Of a stretch of DNA of 64,000 nucleotides, positions 8,685-16,840 are shown one piece after another. Location of the stretch: assembly GCF_026343125.1 (NCBI RefSeq), contig NZ_JAPEMB010000001.1:7693501-7757500 (forward strand). Direction: 5' to 3'. The stretch comes from Streptomyces sp. NBC_00094 (GTDB lineage Bacteria; Actinomycetota; Actinomycetes; Streptomycetales; Streptomycetaceae). Numbering within the stretch: the stretch's first letter is position 1; every line of letters begins with the position of its first letter. A program made the position numbers and the translations under genes. The notes under the pieces were generated by a model. It searched no databases and had not been told where the DNA came from. It saw nothing but the letters and a program-made list of their open reading frames with translations.

Positions 8685-8850
8685 GGCGTTTCGTTCGGAT
8701 CACCGGGCCGGACCGGAGCAGGCCTTGGCGGCGTGCGAACGGGAGATCGTCGACATCGTGGCTGAGGGCCTCACCGTGCCCCTGGCTGCCGGGTGGCCCC
8801 ACACCCGGTCGGGCAACGTTCTCGTACCGCCGGCCGGGGTGACAGACGTC

Positions 8851-8890
8851 GGGCCCGGTCCGTCGCGGTTTCTCGCGGTGGACCGGGCCC
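8851..8890. terminator. Strong hairpin, bidirectional terminator candidate
   Basis: GGGCCCGGTCC (8851-8861) pairs perfectly with GGACCGGGCCC (8880-8890) across an 18-nt loop. It sits between convergent genes (the oxygenase ending at 8684 and pstB ending at 8929), where a two-way terminator is expected. The stretch 8685-8850 shows no convincing gene. Confidence 0.65.
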
Positions 8891-8928
8891 GGGGTCCCAC
8901 GTGTGTGGGGTGCGGCGTGGGCGAGCGT

Positions 8929-9663
8929 TCAGATCGCTGCCGGGGAAGGTGCGATGGCGGTCGGCAGGTCGATGCGGATCGTCCGGTCGCAGAGGCGTTC
9001 CACCTGTGCCGGGTCGTGGGAGACGAGCAGGACGGTGCGGTTGCCGCGCAGGGCGGCCACCGACTCCTCGACCGTGTCGCGGCTCCGCTCGTCCAGGGCG
9101 CTGGTCGGCTCGTCGAGCAGGAGGGCCGCCGGCTCCAGGGCCAAGGCCCGTGCCAGGCACAGTCGTTGGCGCTGGCCGTTGGAGAGAGTCTGGGCCGGTG
9201 TGTCCAGGCGGTTGGAGACCTCGCCCCACAGGCCCGCCTCGCGCAGGGCCTGCTCCACGCGGTCGTGCATCTCGCTCCGGGAGGCTCGTACCAGGTGGCG
9301 GAGGCCGAACAGGGCGTTGTCGAGGATGCTGCCGCCGAAGACGACGGGGGTCTGCGGTACGAGGACGACCGTGCTACGCAGGCCGGCGTCGCCCTTGCCG
9401 TACAGGACGGGACGGCCGAGGACTTCCACCTCGCCCTGACGGCGGAGGCCGTGGGGCAGCAGGTCGACCAGGGCGCGGAGCACGGTGGACTTGCCGGCGC
9501 CCGAGGGACCGCACAGGCCGGTGGTGGATCCGGTGGCCAGCTCGAACGTCACCGGTCCGACGAGGCGCTTGGTGCCGGCGAGGATCTGCAGGTCGCGGAC
9601 CGCGATGACGGTCTTGTCGACCGGGTCGTCCATGGTCGAGGCACCGGTTGTCACGTCGTCCAT
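8929..9663 (-). CDS. pstB: Phosphate-type ABC transporter ATP-binding protein
   Basis: The 244-residue ATPase has Walker A GPSGAGKST, signature LSNGQRQRL, Walker B ALLLDEP and the switch His in VSHDP. Start ATG 9663 is chosen because AAGGAG precedes it and the rest of the longer frame lies inside the permease gene; it overlaps the permease end by 13 bp. With the upstream permease and PstS it forms a complete importer. The ATPase is somewhat divergent from canonical PstB (244 residues against about 258), so the substrate could be another oxyanion such as arsenate. Confidence 0.82.
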   Translation of the reverse strand: MDDVTTGASTMDDPVDKTVIAVRDLQILAGTKRLVGPVTFELATGSTTGLCGPSGAGKSTVLRALVDLLPHGLRRQGEVEVLGRPVLYGKGDAGLRSTVVLVPQTPVVFGGSILDNALFGLRHLVRASRSEMHDRVEQALREAGLWGEVSNRLDTPAQTLSNGQRQRLCLARALALEPAALLLDEPTSALDERSRDTVEESVAALRGNRTVLLVSHDPAQVERLCDRTIRIDLPTAIAPSPAAI

Positions 9664-11483
9664 CGTCGTGCTCCTTCGAAGCGGTTGCGCAGGAAGACCG
9701 CCAGGCTGAGCAGGCCCGCGGTGATCAGGACCAGGACGAGGGCGCTGCCCCATGCCTGGGCGATCGCCTCGGGGGCGCCCGAGTCCTGCGACAGGGTGAA
9801 GATGTGTGTGGGCAGGGCCTGGACCGGAGCGTTGACGATGCCGGTCGGAAGGGCGGGTGCCCCGAAGAACACCGTGGCGGTGAAGATCAGGGGAGCCGTC
9901 TCGCCCGCCGCGCGGGCCAGGCCGAGCAGCAGACCGGTGAGCGTGGCCGGCCAGGTGTACGGCATGACCACGGAGCGGATGTACTGGGAGCTGGTGAGGC
10001 CCAGGGCCAGTGCGGCCTCGGTGATCTCACCCGGCATGCTCCGGATCCGGCCCGCGGTGGTGAGGGCGACCACCGGCACCACCACGGGCACCAGGACCAC
10101 GGCGCCGGCCAGCCAGGAACGGCCCCATCCCATGGTCGTGCAGAAGAGGACGTACCCCGCGAGGCCCAGCAGGATGGTGGGCGTCCCGCCGATCGCCACG
10201 GTCAGCGTCTCCAGGACGCGGGCGGTCTTCGCGGAGGCACGCGTGCCGAGCACGATGCCCGCTCCGTAGCCGAGCGGCAGCGCGATCAGCGCCGTGGTCG
10301 CGAGGAGGAGGAGCGTACCGAGGATCTGGTCGCGTATGCCGCCACCCGCCGCGCCTTCGGAGGCCGAGAACCAGAAGGCCGGGTTGAGTGCCGCGCCGCC
10401 GCGGGCCAGCAGGATGCCGAGCATGCCGATGAGCAGGGCCCCCGGCAGCAGCAGGGCCCCGAGCCGGAGGACGGTGGTGAGCCGGTCCTTCGGAGTGCGC
10501 AGCCACGCGGCGGATCGCCGGGCACGTGGAGCTCGCGCCGCCCGCCCCGTGGAGCCGCGCGTGCCCCACACGGTGGCGACGGCGACCAGGGCCAGCAGGA
10601 TGATGCCCAGCCCGCACAGGGCCGCGAAGTACGGGCCGGAGGTGCCCGCGAGCATCGGCTCGGGGCCGGCCAGCTTGGTGGTGAGAGTCTGGCCGGGGCG
10701 CACGAGGGAGGAGAAGGCGTCCCCCGGCGACTCCGGGAACCGCCCGTCGGCGCGGCCGATGACCATGAAGACCGCGATGGCCTCACCCAGGGCCCGGGCC
10801 AGTCCGAGGAGGACGCCGGCGCGCATGCCGGGACGGGCCTGGGGCAGGACGGCGGATCGGATGACCTCGCGGCGGGTGAGACCGAGGGAGTACGCGGCCT
10901 CGCGGTACCGGCCGGGTACGGCGGCGAGCGCGTCCACGCTGACGGCGACGATCGTCGGCATGATCATCACGGCGAGGACGATGCCGGCGGCGAGCAGACT
11001 GTCTCCGCCCGGCACGTCACCGAGGTCCGCGACGAACGGCCGGATCACCATGATGCCGATGAGGCCGTAGACGATGGAGGGGACCGCTGCCAGGAGCTCG
11101 ATGCTCAGGCGCAGCGGCTTGGCGAGGCGGACCGGCAGGTACTCGGACAAGGCGACCGCCGCCGCCCAGCCGACCGGGACGGCGAGCACCAGTGCCAGGA
11201 CGCACACGACCGCCGAGCCGTAGATCATGGCCAGGCCGCCGAAGGCGAGGTTCCCCGGACTCCAGGTGGACGAGGTGAACAGGGCCGCCCAGTCGACGGT
11301 TCCGCTCGCGATGCCCGTGACCAGGTAGCCGAGCAGGACCGCGAGGGTGAGCAGCACGGACAGGACGCCGCTGTACGCCCAGCCCCAGACCCATCTCGCC
11401 CGGCTGCCGCGGCCGCTCCGGGAGGAGGGCCGCGACACGGCGGGTCCGGGCGCCTGGGCGGGGCGCTCCAGAGTGAGACCCAT
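9651..11483 (-). CDS. Fused PstC-PstA phosphate ABC permease
   Basis: The 610-residue protein contains two complete ABC inner-membrane domains. The first (about residues 30-320) has the EAA-loop region REAAYSLGLTRREVIRSAV and a GLARALGEAIAV segment typical of PstC. The second (about 335-600) has EITEAALALGLTSSQYIRSVV and GLARAAGETAPLIFT typical of PstA. In most bacteria these are separate proteins of about 300 residues each, so this is a single-chain permease. Its ATG 11483 lies 2 bp after the pstS stop codon, indicating coupling. Translocation of phosphate (or arsenate) across the membrane is the expected role. Confidence 0.9.
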   Translation of the reverse strand: MGLTLERPAQAPGPAVSRPSSRSGRGSRARWVWGWAYSGVLSVLLTLAVLLGYLVTGIASGTVDWAALFTSSTWSPGNLAFGGLAMIYGSAVVCVLALVLAVPVGWAAAVALSEYLPVRLAKPLRLSIELLAAVPSIVYGLIGIMVIRPFVADLGDVPGGDSLLAAGIVLAVMIMPTIVAVSVDALAAVPGRYREAAYSLGLTRREVIRSAVLPQARPGMRAGVLLGLARALGEAIAVFMVIGRADGRFPESPGDAFSSLVRPGQTLTTKLAGPEPMLAGTSGPYFAALCGLGIILLALVAVATVWGTRGSTGRAARAPRARRSAAWLRTPKDRLTTVLRLGALLLPGALLIGMLGILLARGGAALNPAFWFSASEGAAGGGIRDQILGTLLLLATTALIALPLGYGAGIVLGTRASAKTARVLETLTVAIGGTPTILLGLAGYVLFCTTMGWGRSWLAGAVVLVPVVVPVVALTTAGRIRSMPGEITEAALALGLTSSQYIRSVVMPYTWPATLTGLLLGLARAAGETAPLIFTATVFFGAPALPTGIVNAPVQALPTHIFTLSQDSGAPEAIAQAWGSALVLVLITAGLLSLAVFLRNRFEGARRWTT

Positions 11484-11485
11484 GG

Positions 11486-12406
11486 TCAGAGGCCCATCTG
11501 CTCGCGCGTGAGGTAGCCGTGCGTGGGCAGCAGCTTCTGGCCCTCGGGCGAGAGGATGTAGTCGATGTACTGCTTGACGGTGCCCTGGGGCTTGCCGTTG
11601 GTGATCATGTACAGCGGACGGGTCATCGGGTACTTGCCGGACGCCACGTTCTCCAGGGTGGGCGCGACGCCCTCCAGGGGTACGGCGACCAGGTCGGGGT
11701 GGCCATCGATGAAGCCGGTCGACAGCGGGGCGATGGAACCGCGGGTGGACTTCAGCTTGTTGCGGGTCTCCAGGTTGCCGCCGACGACCGCGTAGTTCGC
11801 GGACTTGGGCGGGGCCGGCGGCTCGCCCTTGCCGTAGATGAACTTGTCGAGCACCTCACGGGTGCCGCGGCCGGGCTCCTTGTCGTACACGAAGACCTGG
11901 AGGTCGGGGCCGCCGACCTCCTTCCAGTTGGTGATCCTGCCCTCGAACAGGCCCGCCACCTGAGCCTTGGACAGGGCCTTGACGCCGCCGTCGGCCACTT
12001 CCTTGGTGATGATGACGCCGACGGCGTCCGCGCCGATCTGCGTGGTGACGAAGTCCGTGTCGGGGTAGGCCTTGTGGTCCTTGTCGGACAGGGGCTTGGA
12101 GCTGAGGGCGATGTTGATCTGTCCGGTGCCGAGCTGGGAGATGCCGCCGGCGGAGCCGCCCTGGGTGGCGACGGTGATGTTCAGGCCCTTGGCCTTCAGC
12201 GCCTCGGCGGCGTCGGAGGCGACCGGGGCGACCGTGGTGGAGCCGCTGGCCTGGATGGCGTCCGAGCCGGCCTTCGCGGAGCCGGCGCAGCCGGTCAGGG
12301 CGGCGGAGAGGAGGAGGGCGGCGGAGGCGACCGAGGCGCCCTGGCGGACACGCCGTCCGGTGAGGCGCGGTGCTGCGCTGCGGGTTTCCGTGGACAGGAA
12401 AGACAT
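11486..12406 (-). CDS. pstS: Phosphate-binding lipoprotein PstS
   Basis: The 306-residue protein has a lipoprotein signal ending in lipobox LTGC (about residue 37) and the PstS pattern (IQASGSTTVAPVASDAAEAL, TQGGSAGGISQLGTGQINIA, PLSTGFIDGHPDLVAVPL). It would be anchored outside the membrane and deliver phosphate to the fused permease. ATG 12406 is chosen because it begins the signal peptide; the frame stays open upstream without signal-like sequence. Gene order pstS-pstCA-pstB is compact. No phoU follows. It ends about 0.7 kb from the arsenical cluster, which makes its P/As selectivity of interest. Confidence 0.88.
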   Translation of the reverse strand: MSFLSTETRSAAPRLTGRRVRQGASVASAALLLSAALTGCAGSAKAGSDAIQASGSTTVAPVASDAAEALKAKGLNITVATQGGSAGGISQLGTGQINIALSSKPLSDKDHKAYPDTDFVTTQIGADAVGVIITKEVADGGVKALSKAQVAGLFEGRITNWKEVGGPDLQVFVYDKEPGRGTREVLDKFIYGKGEPPAPPKSANYAVVGGNLETRNKLKSTRGSIAPLSTGFIDGHPDLVAVPLEGVAPTLENVASGKYPMTRPLYMITNGKPQGTVKQYIDYILSPEGQKLLPTHGYLTREQMGL

Positions 12407-12999
12407 GGCGGTGCCTTTGCGGTGAGGGAAGGGGTGGGAATCGGGGAACGCGGCGGCAGTTCGCCGGCCCCGTGGACGTACAGGCCTGCTGTCGGCCGTC
12501 GGGAGCGAGTAGGGGAGTGGTCGAGTGCCCTGGCGATCCTTACCGCGTTCCCCGTCGAACTCACTCAGGACCGTGAGGGGCGCCGCATGGCGCTCATGCG
12601 CCTGAACGGCTGGTGACGGGCCCACTCCCCTTTGACGGGCCCAAGGCATCAGGCATCGGCCACCGTTCACCCGCTGACCCCGGGTGCGGACCGCGATGCC
12701 GTGGGCGAACGTTACCGCCTACGTGTCCTCCTGGCGATATCTCGACCGCTGAAATCATCGATGATCGGCGATTGAATTCGGGTCACGCGCCGGTGGGGCA
12801 GGTGCGTCGGATGGGGCCGGCAACTGATTTCGCAGGCGCCTGGATCGCCGCTCGAACCCTTCGCCCCGGACGGCTTCAAGCTGTGTATACGAACCGAATC
12901 AAGGGTTCGGCATCTCTTCGCAACCAGCAACAGACGAGGGCGAATCGGGGCAGCAGCGTTCCGTGGCGACGGTGGGGTGAAGAGGTGGCCTTCCAGGCC
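12407..12999. other. Long intergenic region upstream of pstS and arsL
   Basis: No convincing gene is seen in these 0.6 kb. Visible elements are a possible PHO box near 12600-12617, a perfect 12-bp palindrome ATCATCGATGAT (12754-12765), and CGAACCCTT / AAGGGTTCG arms near 12853 and 12900. Base composition is less GC-rich than in the coding parts, as expected for promoters of two divergent operons. Confidence 0.5.
12600..12617 (-). promoter_or_regulatory. Weak PHO-box-like direct repeat upstream of pstS
   Basis: On the minus strand the sequence GTCACCAGCCGTTCAGG contains two imperfect copies of the GTTCACC unit spaced about 11 bp apart, as in Streptomyces PhoP boxes, roughly 195 bp before the pstS start. 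A GTTCACC also occurs on the plus strand at 12665-12671. Each repeat deviates from consensus, so this is a suggestion only. Confidence 0.28.
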
Positions 13000-13087
13000 T
13001 TCATCGATCTATTGACATACATCGCTCAACGCTGGCAGGGTTCCGGCCGTCGGCCGACAGCGTCGTTGCCGACCTGGGCCCTGACCC
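13000..13087 (+). promoter_or_regulatory. Duplicated control region, copy 1 (before arsL)
   Basis: These 88 bp are repeated at 19067-19154 without gaps and with only 6 differences. Copy 1 starts TTCATCGATCTATTGACATA and includes a TTGACA -35-like hexamer (13012-13017) embedded in an AT-rich ATCGAT...ATCG segment that resembles ArsR/SmtB-type operators. It ends 49 bp before the arsL start. Most of the differences would change any encoded amino acids, so it is conserved as DNA or RNA and not as a peptide. Likely role: shared promoter/operator controlled by the nearby ArsR. Confidence 0.75.
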
Positions 13088-13136
13088 GGCCCGATCTCGA
13101 TCCGTCACGCTCCTTGATCACTCCCTGGGGGGAAGT

Positions 13137-14387
13137 GTGAGTAGTCCCCGTGTTCTGGTTGCCTCCGCGTTCGAAGCGGAGCTCCAGCCCTTGACGTCCG
13201 CGTGTGCGGCTGCGGCTCTGCAGCACCACGGTGCCGATGTCGTCGGCTGGGACGCGCACCTGCTTCCCGACGCCATCCCCGAAGGCCCCTTCGACCTCAC
13301 GCTCGTCTCGGTCCAGCAGTTCGAGGGCCTGGAGCGCGGGATCGCCCTGGCGCGCCGGGTGTCGGAGGCGTACGGCACCACGGTCGTGACCTTCGGCCAG
13401 TACGCCCAGATGAACCACCGGGAGTTCCTGGAGGTCGCCGACGGCATCATCATGGAGGAGCCCGAGCTCATCAGCGAGGAGCTGGCCGGGCTCGCCGCCG
13501 GCACCCTCGCGCTCGACGAGGTGCCCGCCCTGATGACCCGTACGGGCATGCGACCCAAGCCCCCGCGTCGGCGCATCTCGGTCACCAGGCCCGCCCGCGA
13601 CCTGTTCCCCTCCCTCGTGCACTACCCGGCGCACCACTCGCCGTTCGGCCTGATGGGCAACATCGAGGCGTCGCGCGGCTGCCACCACAAGTGCACGTAC
13701 TGCTCCGTCTACGGCGCGTACGACGGCGGTGTCGCCGCCTACGACGCCGACAGCGTCCTGGCCGACGCCCTGCAGCTCGCGGAGGAGGGCGTCCGGCACT
13801 TCTGCTTCATCGACGCCGAGTTCTTCAACTCCCGCACCATCGGCATCGGCGTGGTCGAGCGACTGGTCGAGGCCATCGGCCCGATCACGTTCGAGTTCAC
13901 GACCCGTGTCGACCACGTCCTCGACTACACCAAGGAGCTGGAGAAGCTCGTCTCGCTCGGGCTGCGCCGCGTCACCTGCGCGCTGGAGTTCCCCTCCAAC
14001 CGCATCCTGCGCATCTTCGACAAGCACATCGACGTCGACCACATGCGCGAGGCGGTCGCCGAGGCCGAGCGGATCGGGTTCGAGCTCTACCCGACGTTCA
14101 TCCCGTTCACCCCCTGGATCGAGTACGAGGAACTCCTCGGCTTCGAGGACTGGCTGGTCGAGACCGGGCTGGCCCGGGTCACCGACCCCACCGCCCTGCA
14201 GACCCGCCTGCTGCTGTTCAAGGGCTCGCCGCTGCTCTCCTCCCCCTGGATGGAGGACATCGCGACCGTCGACCGCGGCTTCTGGGTGGAGTGGACGCAC
14301 CCCGACAAGCGCGTCGAGGAGCTCTGGCAGGAGCGCCGGACCGACGCCGAGGACGCGGGCAAGATCCGCTGCTGCGTGAAGTGCTGA
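13137..14387 (+). CDS. arsL: Radical SAM enzyme with RCCVKC tail, ArsL-like (arsinothricin pathway)
   Basis: The 416-residue protein has an N-terminal B12-binding-like Rossmann region (about 1-120), the radical SAM cluster motif C-x3-C-x2-C in EASRGCHHKCTYCSVYGAYD (about residue 185) and a C-terminal RCCVKC. RCCLKC-tail radical SAM proteins include ArsL of the arsinothricin cluster, which adds the 3-amino-3-carboxypropyl group of SAM to As(III) and releases methylthioadenosine. The C-terminal Cys cluster is a likely As(III) site. GTG 13137 follows a GGGGGGAA stretch; the overlapping GTG 13135 is in another frame. It leads a four-gene operon ending with arsM. The family call is strong; the exact product is inferred. 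Confidence 0.85.
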   Translation: MSSPRVLVASAFEAELQPLTSACAAAALQHHGADVVGWDAHLLPDAIPEGPFDLTLVSVQQFEGLERGIALARRVSEAYGTTVVTFGQYAQMNHREFLEVADGIIMEEPELISEELAGLAAGTLALDEVPALMTRTGMRPKPPRRRISVTRPARDLFPSLVHYPAHHSPFGLMGNIEASRGCHHKCTYCSVYGAYDGGVAAYDADSVLADALQLAEEGVRHFCFIDAEFFNSRTIGIGVVERLVEAIGPITFEFTTRVDHVLDYTKELEKLVSLGLRRVTCALEFPSNRILRIFDKHIDVDHMREAVAEAERIGFELYPTFIPFTPWIEYEELLGFEDWLVETGLARVTDPTALQTRLLLFKGSPLLSSPWMEDIATVDRGFWVEWTHPDKRVEELWQERRTDAEDAGKIRCCVKC

Positions 14388-14417
14388 CCCACCCGCTCGA
14401 CAGACAAGGACACTGAC

Positions 14418-15677
14418 ATGGGTGGATCACCCCGCGTCGTCATCTCCACCGGCCAGACCCTCCCGGACATGGACTGGACCGGCGAACTCGCCGGCCTCAC
14501 CGACTCGTGGCCGTACCTCGGCCCCACGTGGCTCCGCGCCACGGAGAAGGTGCTCCCCGACATCCAGCCCTGGCACACCCTCGCCCACCGCGCCCGCGGC
14601 GAACTGGCCCTCCTCCCCGGCTACATCCTCACCACCCCGCCGGTCGTCGACCACGAACCGCGCACCTACCTGGGCTGGCAGGCCCCCTCCGGTGAAGAGG
14701 TGTGCTGCGGCGCCGAGACCGACGCCGCGCGCAGCGCCGAGGTCGACGCCCTGGGAACCGAGCCCTTCTTCCCGACGCTCCTGCTCGGCTCCCCGCTGGG
14801 CTACCGCACCGAGGTCGCCTACAACTTCTGGACCCCCACCCTGATGGGGTCCATCGTCGACAAGCTGGTGCCCGCCGCGTTCGAGGCCGGCATCAAGTGC
14901 ATCGTCGCCCCCTGGATCCCCGCCCGGCGCGGCAACGACGCCCTGGTCGACGCGCTCGACGCGGCCGGCGGGCACAGCACGTTCTGGGGTTACGAGGACT
15001 TCATGAGCCTCGACGCGCCGAACTGGGAAGGCCACCTCGCGGCCCTGCCCCTGAAGAAGCGCCAGCGCATCAAGGGCGACGTCCGCCGCGCCGAGGCCGC
15101 CGGCGTGACGATCGAGCGCGTCGACGGCGCCGACATCCGCCCGTTCGTCGCCCGCATCGCCGAACTCACCTGCCTCAACCGGGAGAAGAACGGCGCCGGC
15201 GAGGAGCCCGGACACATCGTCGGTGTCCTCTCCGCGCTGATCGACGAGGGCGCGGACGTCCGCGCGTACCTCGGATACAAGGACGGCGCGCTCGTCGCCA
15301 CCTGCGTCACCATCCGCAAGAACCACCGCCTCTTCCCGAAGTGGGCCGGCTTCGACTACGCCGCGATCGGCGAGCGCAGCGGCATCTACTTCGCGCTCGT
15401 CCTCGACGCCCCCGTCCGCGACGCCTACGCCGAAGGCCTGCGCACCGTCGAGTTCGGCGCCGGCGCCCACCAGGCGAAGGCCCTGCGCGGCTGCACCCCG
15501 CGCGCCGTCACCACCTCGATGCTGCTCGCCGACCCGGCGCTGCGGCCACGAGCGGCGGCCTGGCTCGACGCCTTCGGGAACAGCAGGCGCGTCGCGTTCG
15601 GCGCCGCCTCCGCCCCGGCCCAGCCCGCGAGCCTGCCCCTCCTCGGTGGCTCCGGCGACAGCGGCTGCTGCGCCTGA
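14418..15677 (+). CDS. FemAB/GNAT-like acyl- or aminoacyltransferase with Cys tail
   Basis: This 419-residue protein lies 30 bp after arsL with ACAAGGA before ATG 14418. The C-terminal half (KKRQRIKGDVRRAEAAGV, then ELTCLNREKNGAG, FDYAAIGERSGIYFAL, RTVEFGAGAHQAKALRG) has the pattern of the FemAB-like/GNAT-6 superfamily, whose members transfer amino acids or acyl groups to amines. It ends in GDSGCCA, a Cys pair reminiscent of the Cys tails of ArsL and ArsM encoded beside it. In the cluster it could acylate or aminoacylate the amino group of an arsinothricin-like amino acid. That role is inference; N-acetylation for self-protection is an alternative. Confidence 0.7.
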   Translation: MGGSPRVVISTGQTLPDMDWTGELAGLTDSWPYLGPTWLRATEKVLPDIQPWHTLAHRARGELALLPGYILTTPPVVDHEPRTYLGWQAPSGEEVCCGAETDAARSAEVDALGTEPFFPTLLLGSPLGYRTEVAYNFWTPTLMGSIVDKLVPAAFEAGIKCIVAPWIPARRGNDALVDALDAAGGHSTFWGYEDFMSLDAPNWEGHLAALPLKKRQRIKGDVRRAEAAGVTIERVDGADIRPFVARIAELTCLNREKNGAGEEPGHIVGVLSALIDEGADVRAYLGYKDGALVATCVTIRKNHRLFPKWAGFDYAAIGERSGIYFALVLDAPVRDAYAEGLRTVEFGAGAHQAKALRGCTPRAVTTSMLLADPALRPRAAAWLDAFGNSRRVAFGAASAPAQPASLPLLGGSGDSGCCA

Positions 15678-15714
15678 TCCCGCCCGGCTCCACGACAAGG
15701 ACGAGAAGGACCAC

Positions 15715-16821
15715 ATGATCACCTTCATCCCCCTGACCGGCTTCCTCGGGGCGGGCAAGACCACCACCATGACCGCCGCCGCCCTGGCGCTCCAGGCGCA
15801 GGGCCGCAAGGTCGCCGTCATCACCAACGACCAGGGCGTCGAGCTGGTCGACACCAAGCTCGTACGGAGCAAGCTCGACAGCGTCGCCGAGGTCACCGGC
15901 GGCTGCTTCTGCTGCAAGTTCGAGGACCTCGTCGAGGCCATCGTCGCCCTGGTCGCCTCCGACAGCGTCGACACCGTGATCGCCGAGGCCGTCGGCAGCT
16001 GCACGGACCTCCAGGCCACCGTCGTACGCCCGCTGCGTCAGTACTACGGCGACGACATGGTCGTCGCCCCCCTGACCACCGTCGTCGACCCGCTGCGACA
16101 CCTGGCCTTCGCCCGCGCCGCCGAGCGCGGCGAGCCGGAGTCGGACCTCTCGTACCTCTTCCGCCAGCAGGTCACCGAGGCCGACGTCATCGCCGTGAAC
16201 AAGCTCGACACCATCAAGGTGGACCGGGTCGAGGAGCTCCTCGCCGCGCTCCGTGCGAGCAACCCGAAGGCGACCGTCGTCGGCTACTCCGCCACCACCG
16301 GTGCCCACCTGGACACGCTGCTCGAAGCGTGGCAGGCACCCGCCACGAACGAGGACGTCGTCCTCGACATCGACTACGACCGCTACGCGGCCGCCGAGGC
16401 CCAGCTCGCCTGGATGAACCAGGAGCTCGACCTCACCGCCGTCGAGGGCGGCTTCGACGCGACCGCCTGGGCCCGCACCGTCCTGGAGAACCTGTCCGCC
16501 TGGTCCGCTGAGCACGACGCCGTGATCGGCCACGCCAAGATCACCGTGGAGACGGCCGACGGGGACTTCGCCAAGCTCAGCCTCACCGAATCCGGCGCGC
16601 AGCCCACGCTCGACCGCGCCACCGAGGCCGCCGCACCGACCGGCCGCGCCGTCGTCAACGCCCGCGTCGCCTGCGAGCCCGACGCCCTGGACGCCGCCGT
16701 CACCGAGGCGGTCAAGGCCGCCGACCTGGCCACCGCCGTCACCTCCTCGGCGACCACCCCGGTGTCGTTCAAGCCCTCCTACCCGCGCCCCGTGCACCGC
16801 CTCGCCCCCACCGGCGCCTGA
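15715..16821 (+). CDS. CobW/G3E-family GTPase (metallochaperone-like)
   Basis: The 368-residue protein shows the G3E P-loop GFLGAGKTT, the metal motif GCFCCK (CxCC), a Walker-B-like segment TVIAEAVGSCTD and the base-recognition motif NKLD. Family members insert or deliver metals (cobalt, zinc, nickel) or activate B12 enzymes. ATG 15715 has GAGAAGGA upstream and begins directly with the nucleotide-binding strand. Located 37 bp after the FemAB-like gene and 19 bp before arsM, it is surely co-expressed. It might mature ArsL or handle As(III) through its Cys residues; there is no direct sign of which. It is unusual inside an ars operon. Confidence 0.85.
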   Translation: MITFIPLTGFLGAGKTTTMTAAALALQAQGRKVAVITNDQGVELVDTKLVRSKLDSVAEVTGGCFCCKFEDLVEAIVALVASDSVDTVIAEAVGSCTDLQATVVRPLRQYYGDDMVVAPLTTVVDPLRHLAFARAAERGEPESDLSYLFRQQVTEADVIAVNKLDTIKVDRVEELLAALRASNPKATVVGYSATTGAHLDTLLEAWQAPATNEDVVLDIDYDRYAAAEAQLAWMNQELDLTAVEGGFDATAWARTVLENLSAWSAEHDAVIGHAKITVETADGDFAKLSLTESGAQPTLDRATEAAAPTGRAVVNARVACEPDALDAAVTEAVKAADLATAVTSSATTPVSFKPSYPRPVHRLAPTGA

Positions 16822-16840
16822 CCGAGAAGGACCACCTGTC

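Noticed and set aside
8685..8850. Possible short gene after the oxygenase (reads EQALAACEREIVDIVAEGL)
   Set aside because: No start, ribosome-binding site or family was seen. It may be a fragment, but support is too weak to list.
9648..11516. Plus-strand open frame of 622 codons
   Set aside because: It mirrors the fused PstC-PstA gene and reads as Gln/Gly/Arg/Asp repeats without domains.
13012..13017. TTGACA as a plain vegetative -35 box
   Set aside because: No good -10 hexamer sits 16-18 bp downstream, so I describe it only as part of the conserved control segment.
13026..14300. Minus-strand frame whose end is similar to one at 19093-20301
   Set aside because: The similarity comes only from the duplicated 88-bp control region at both ends. 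The bodies are antisense to arsL and the ATP-grasp gene.
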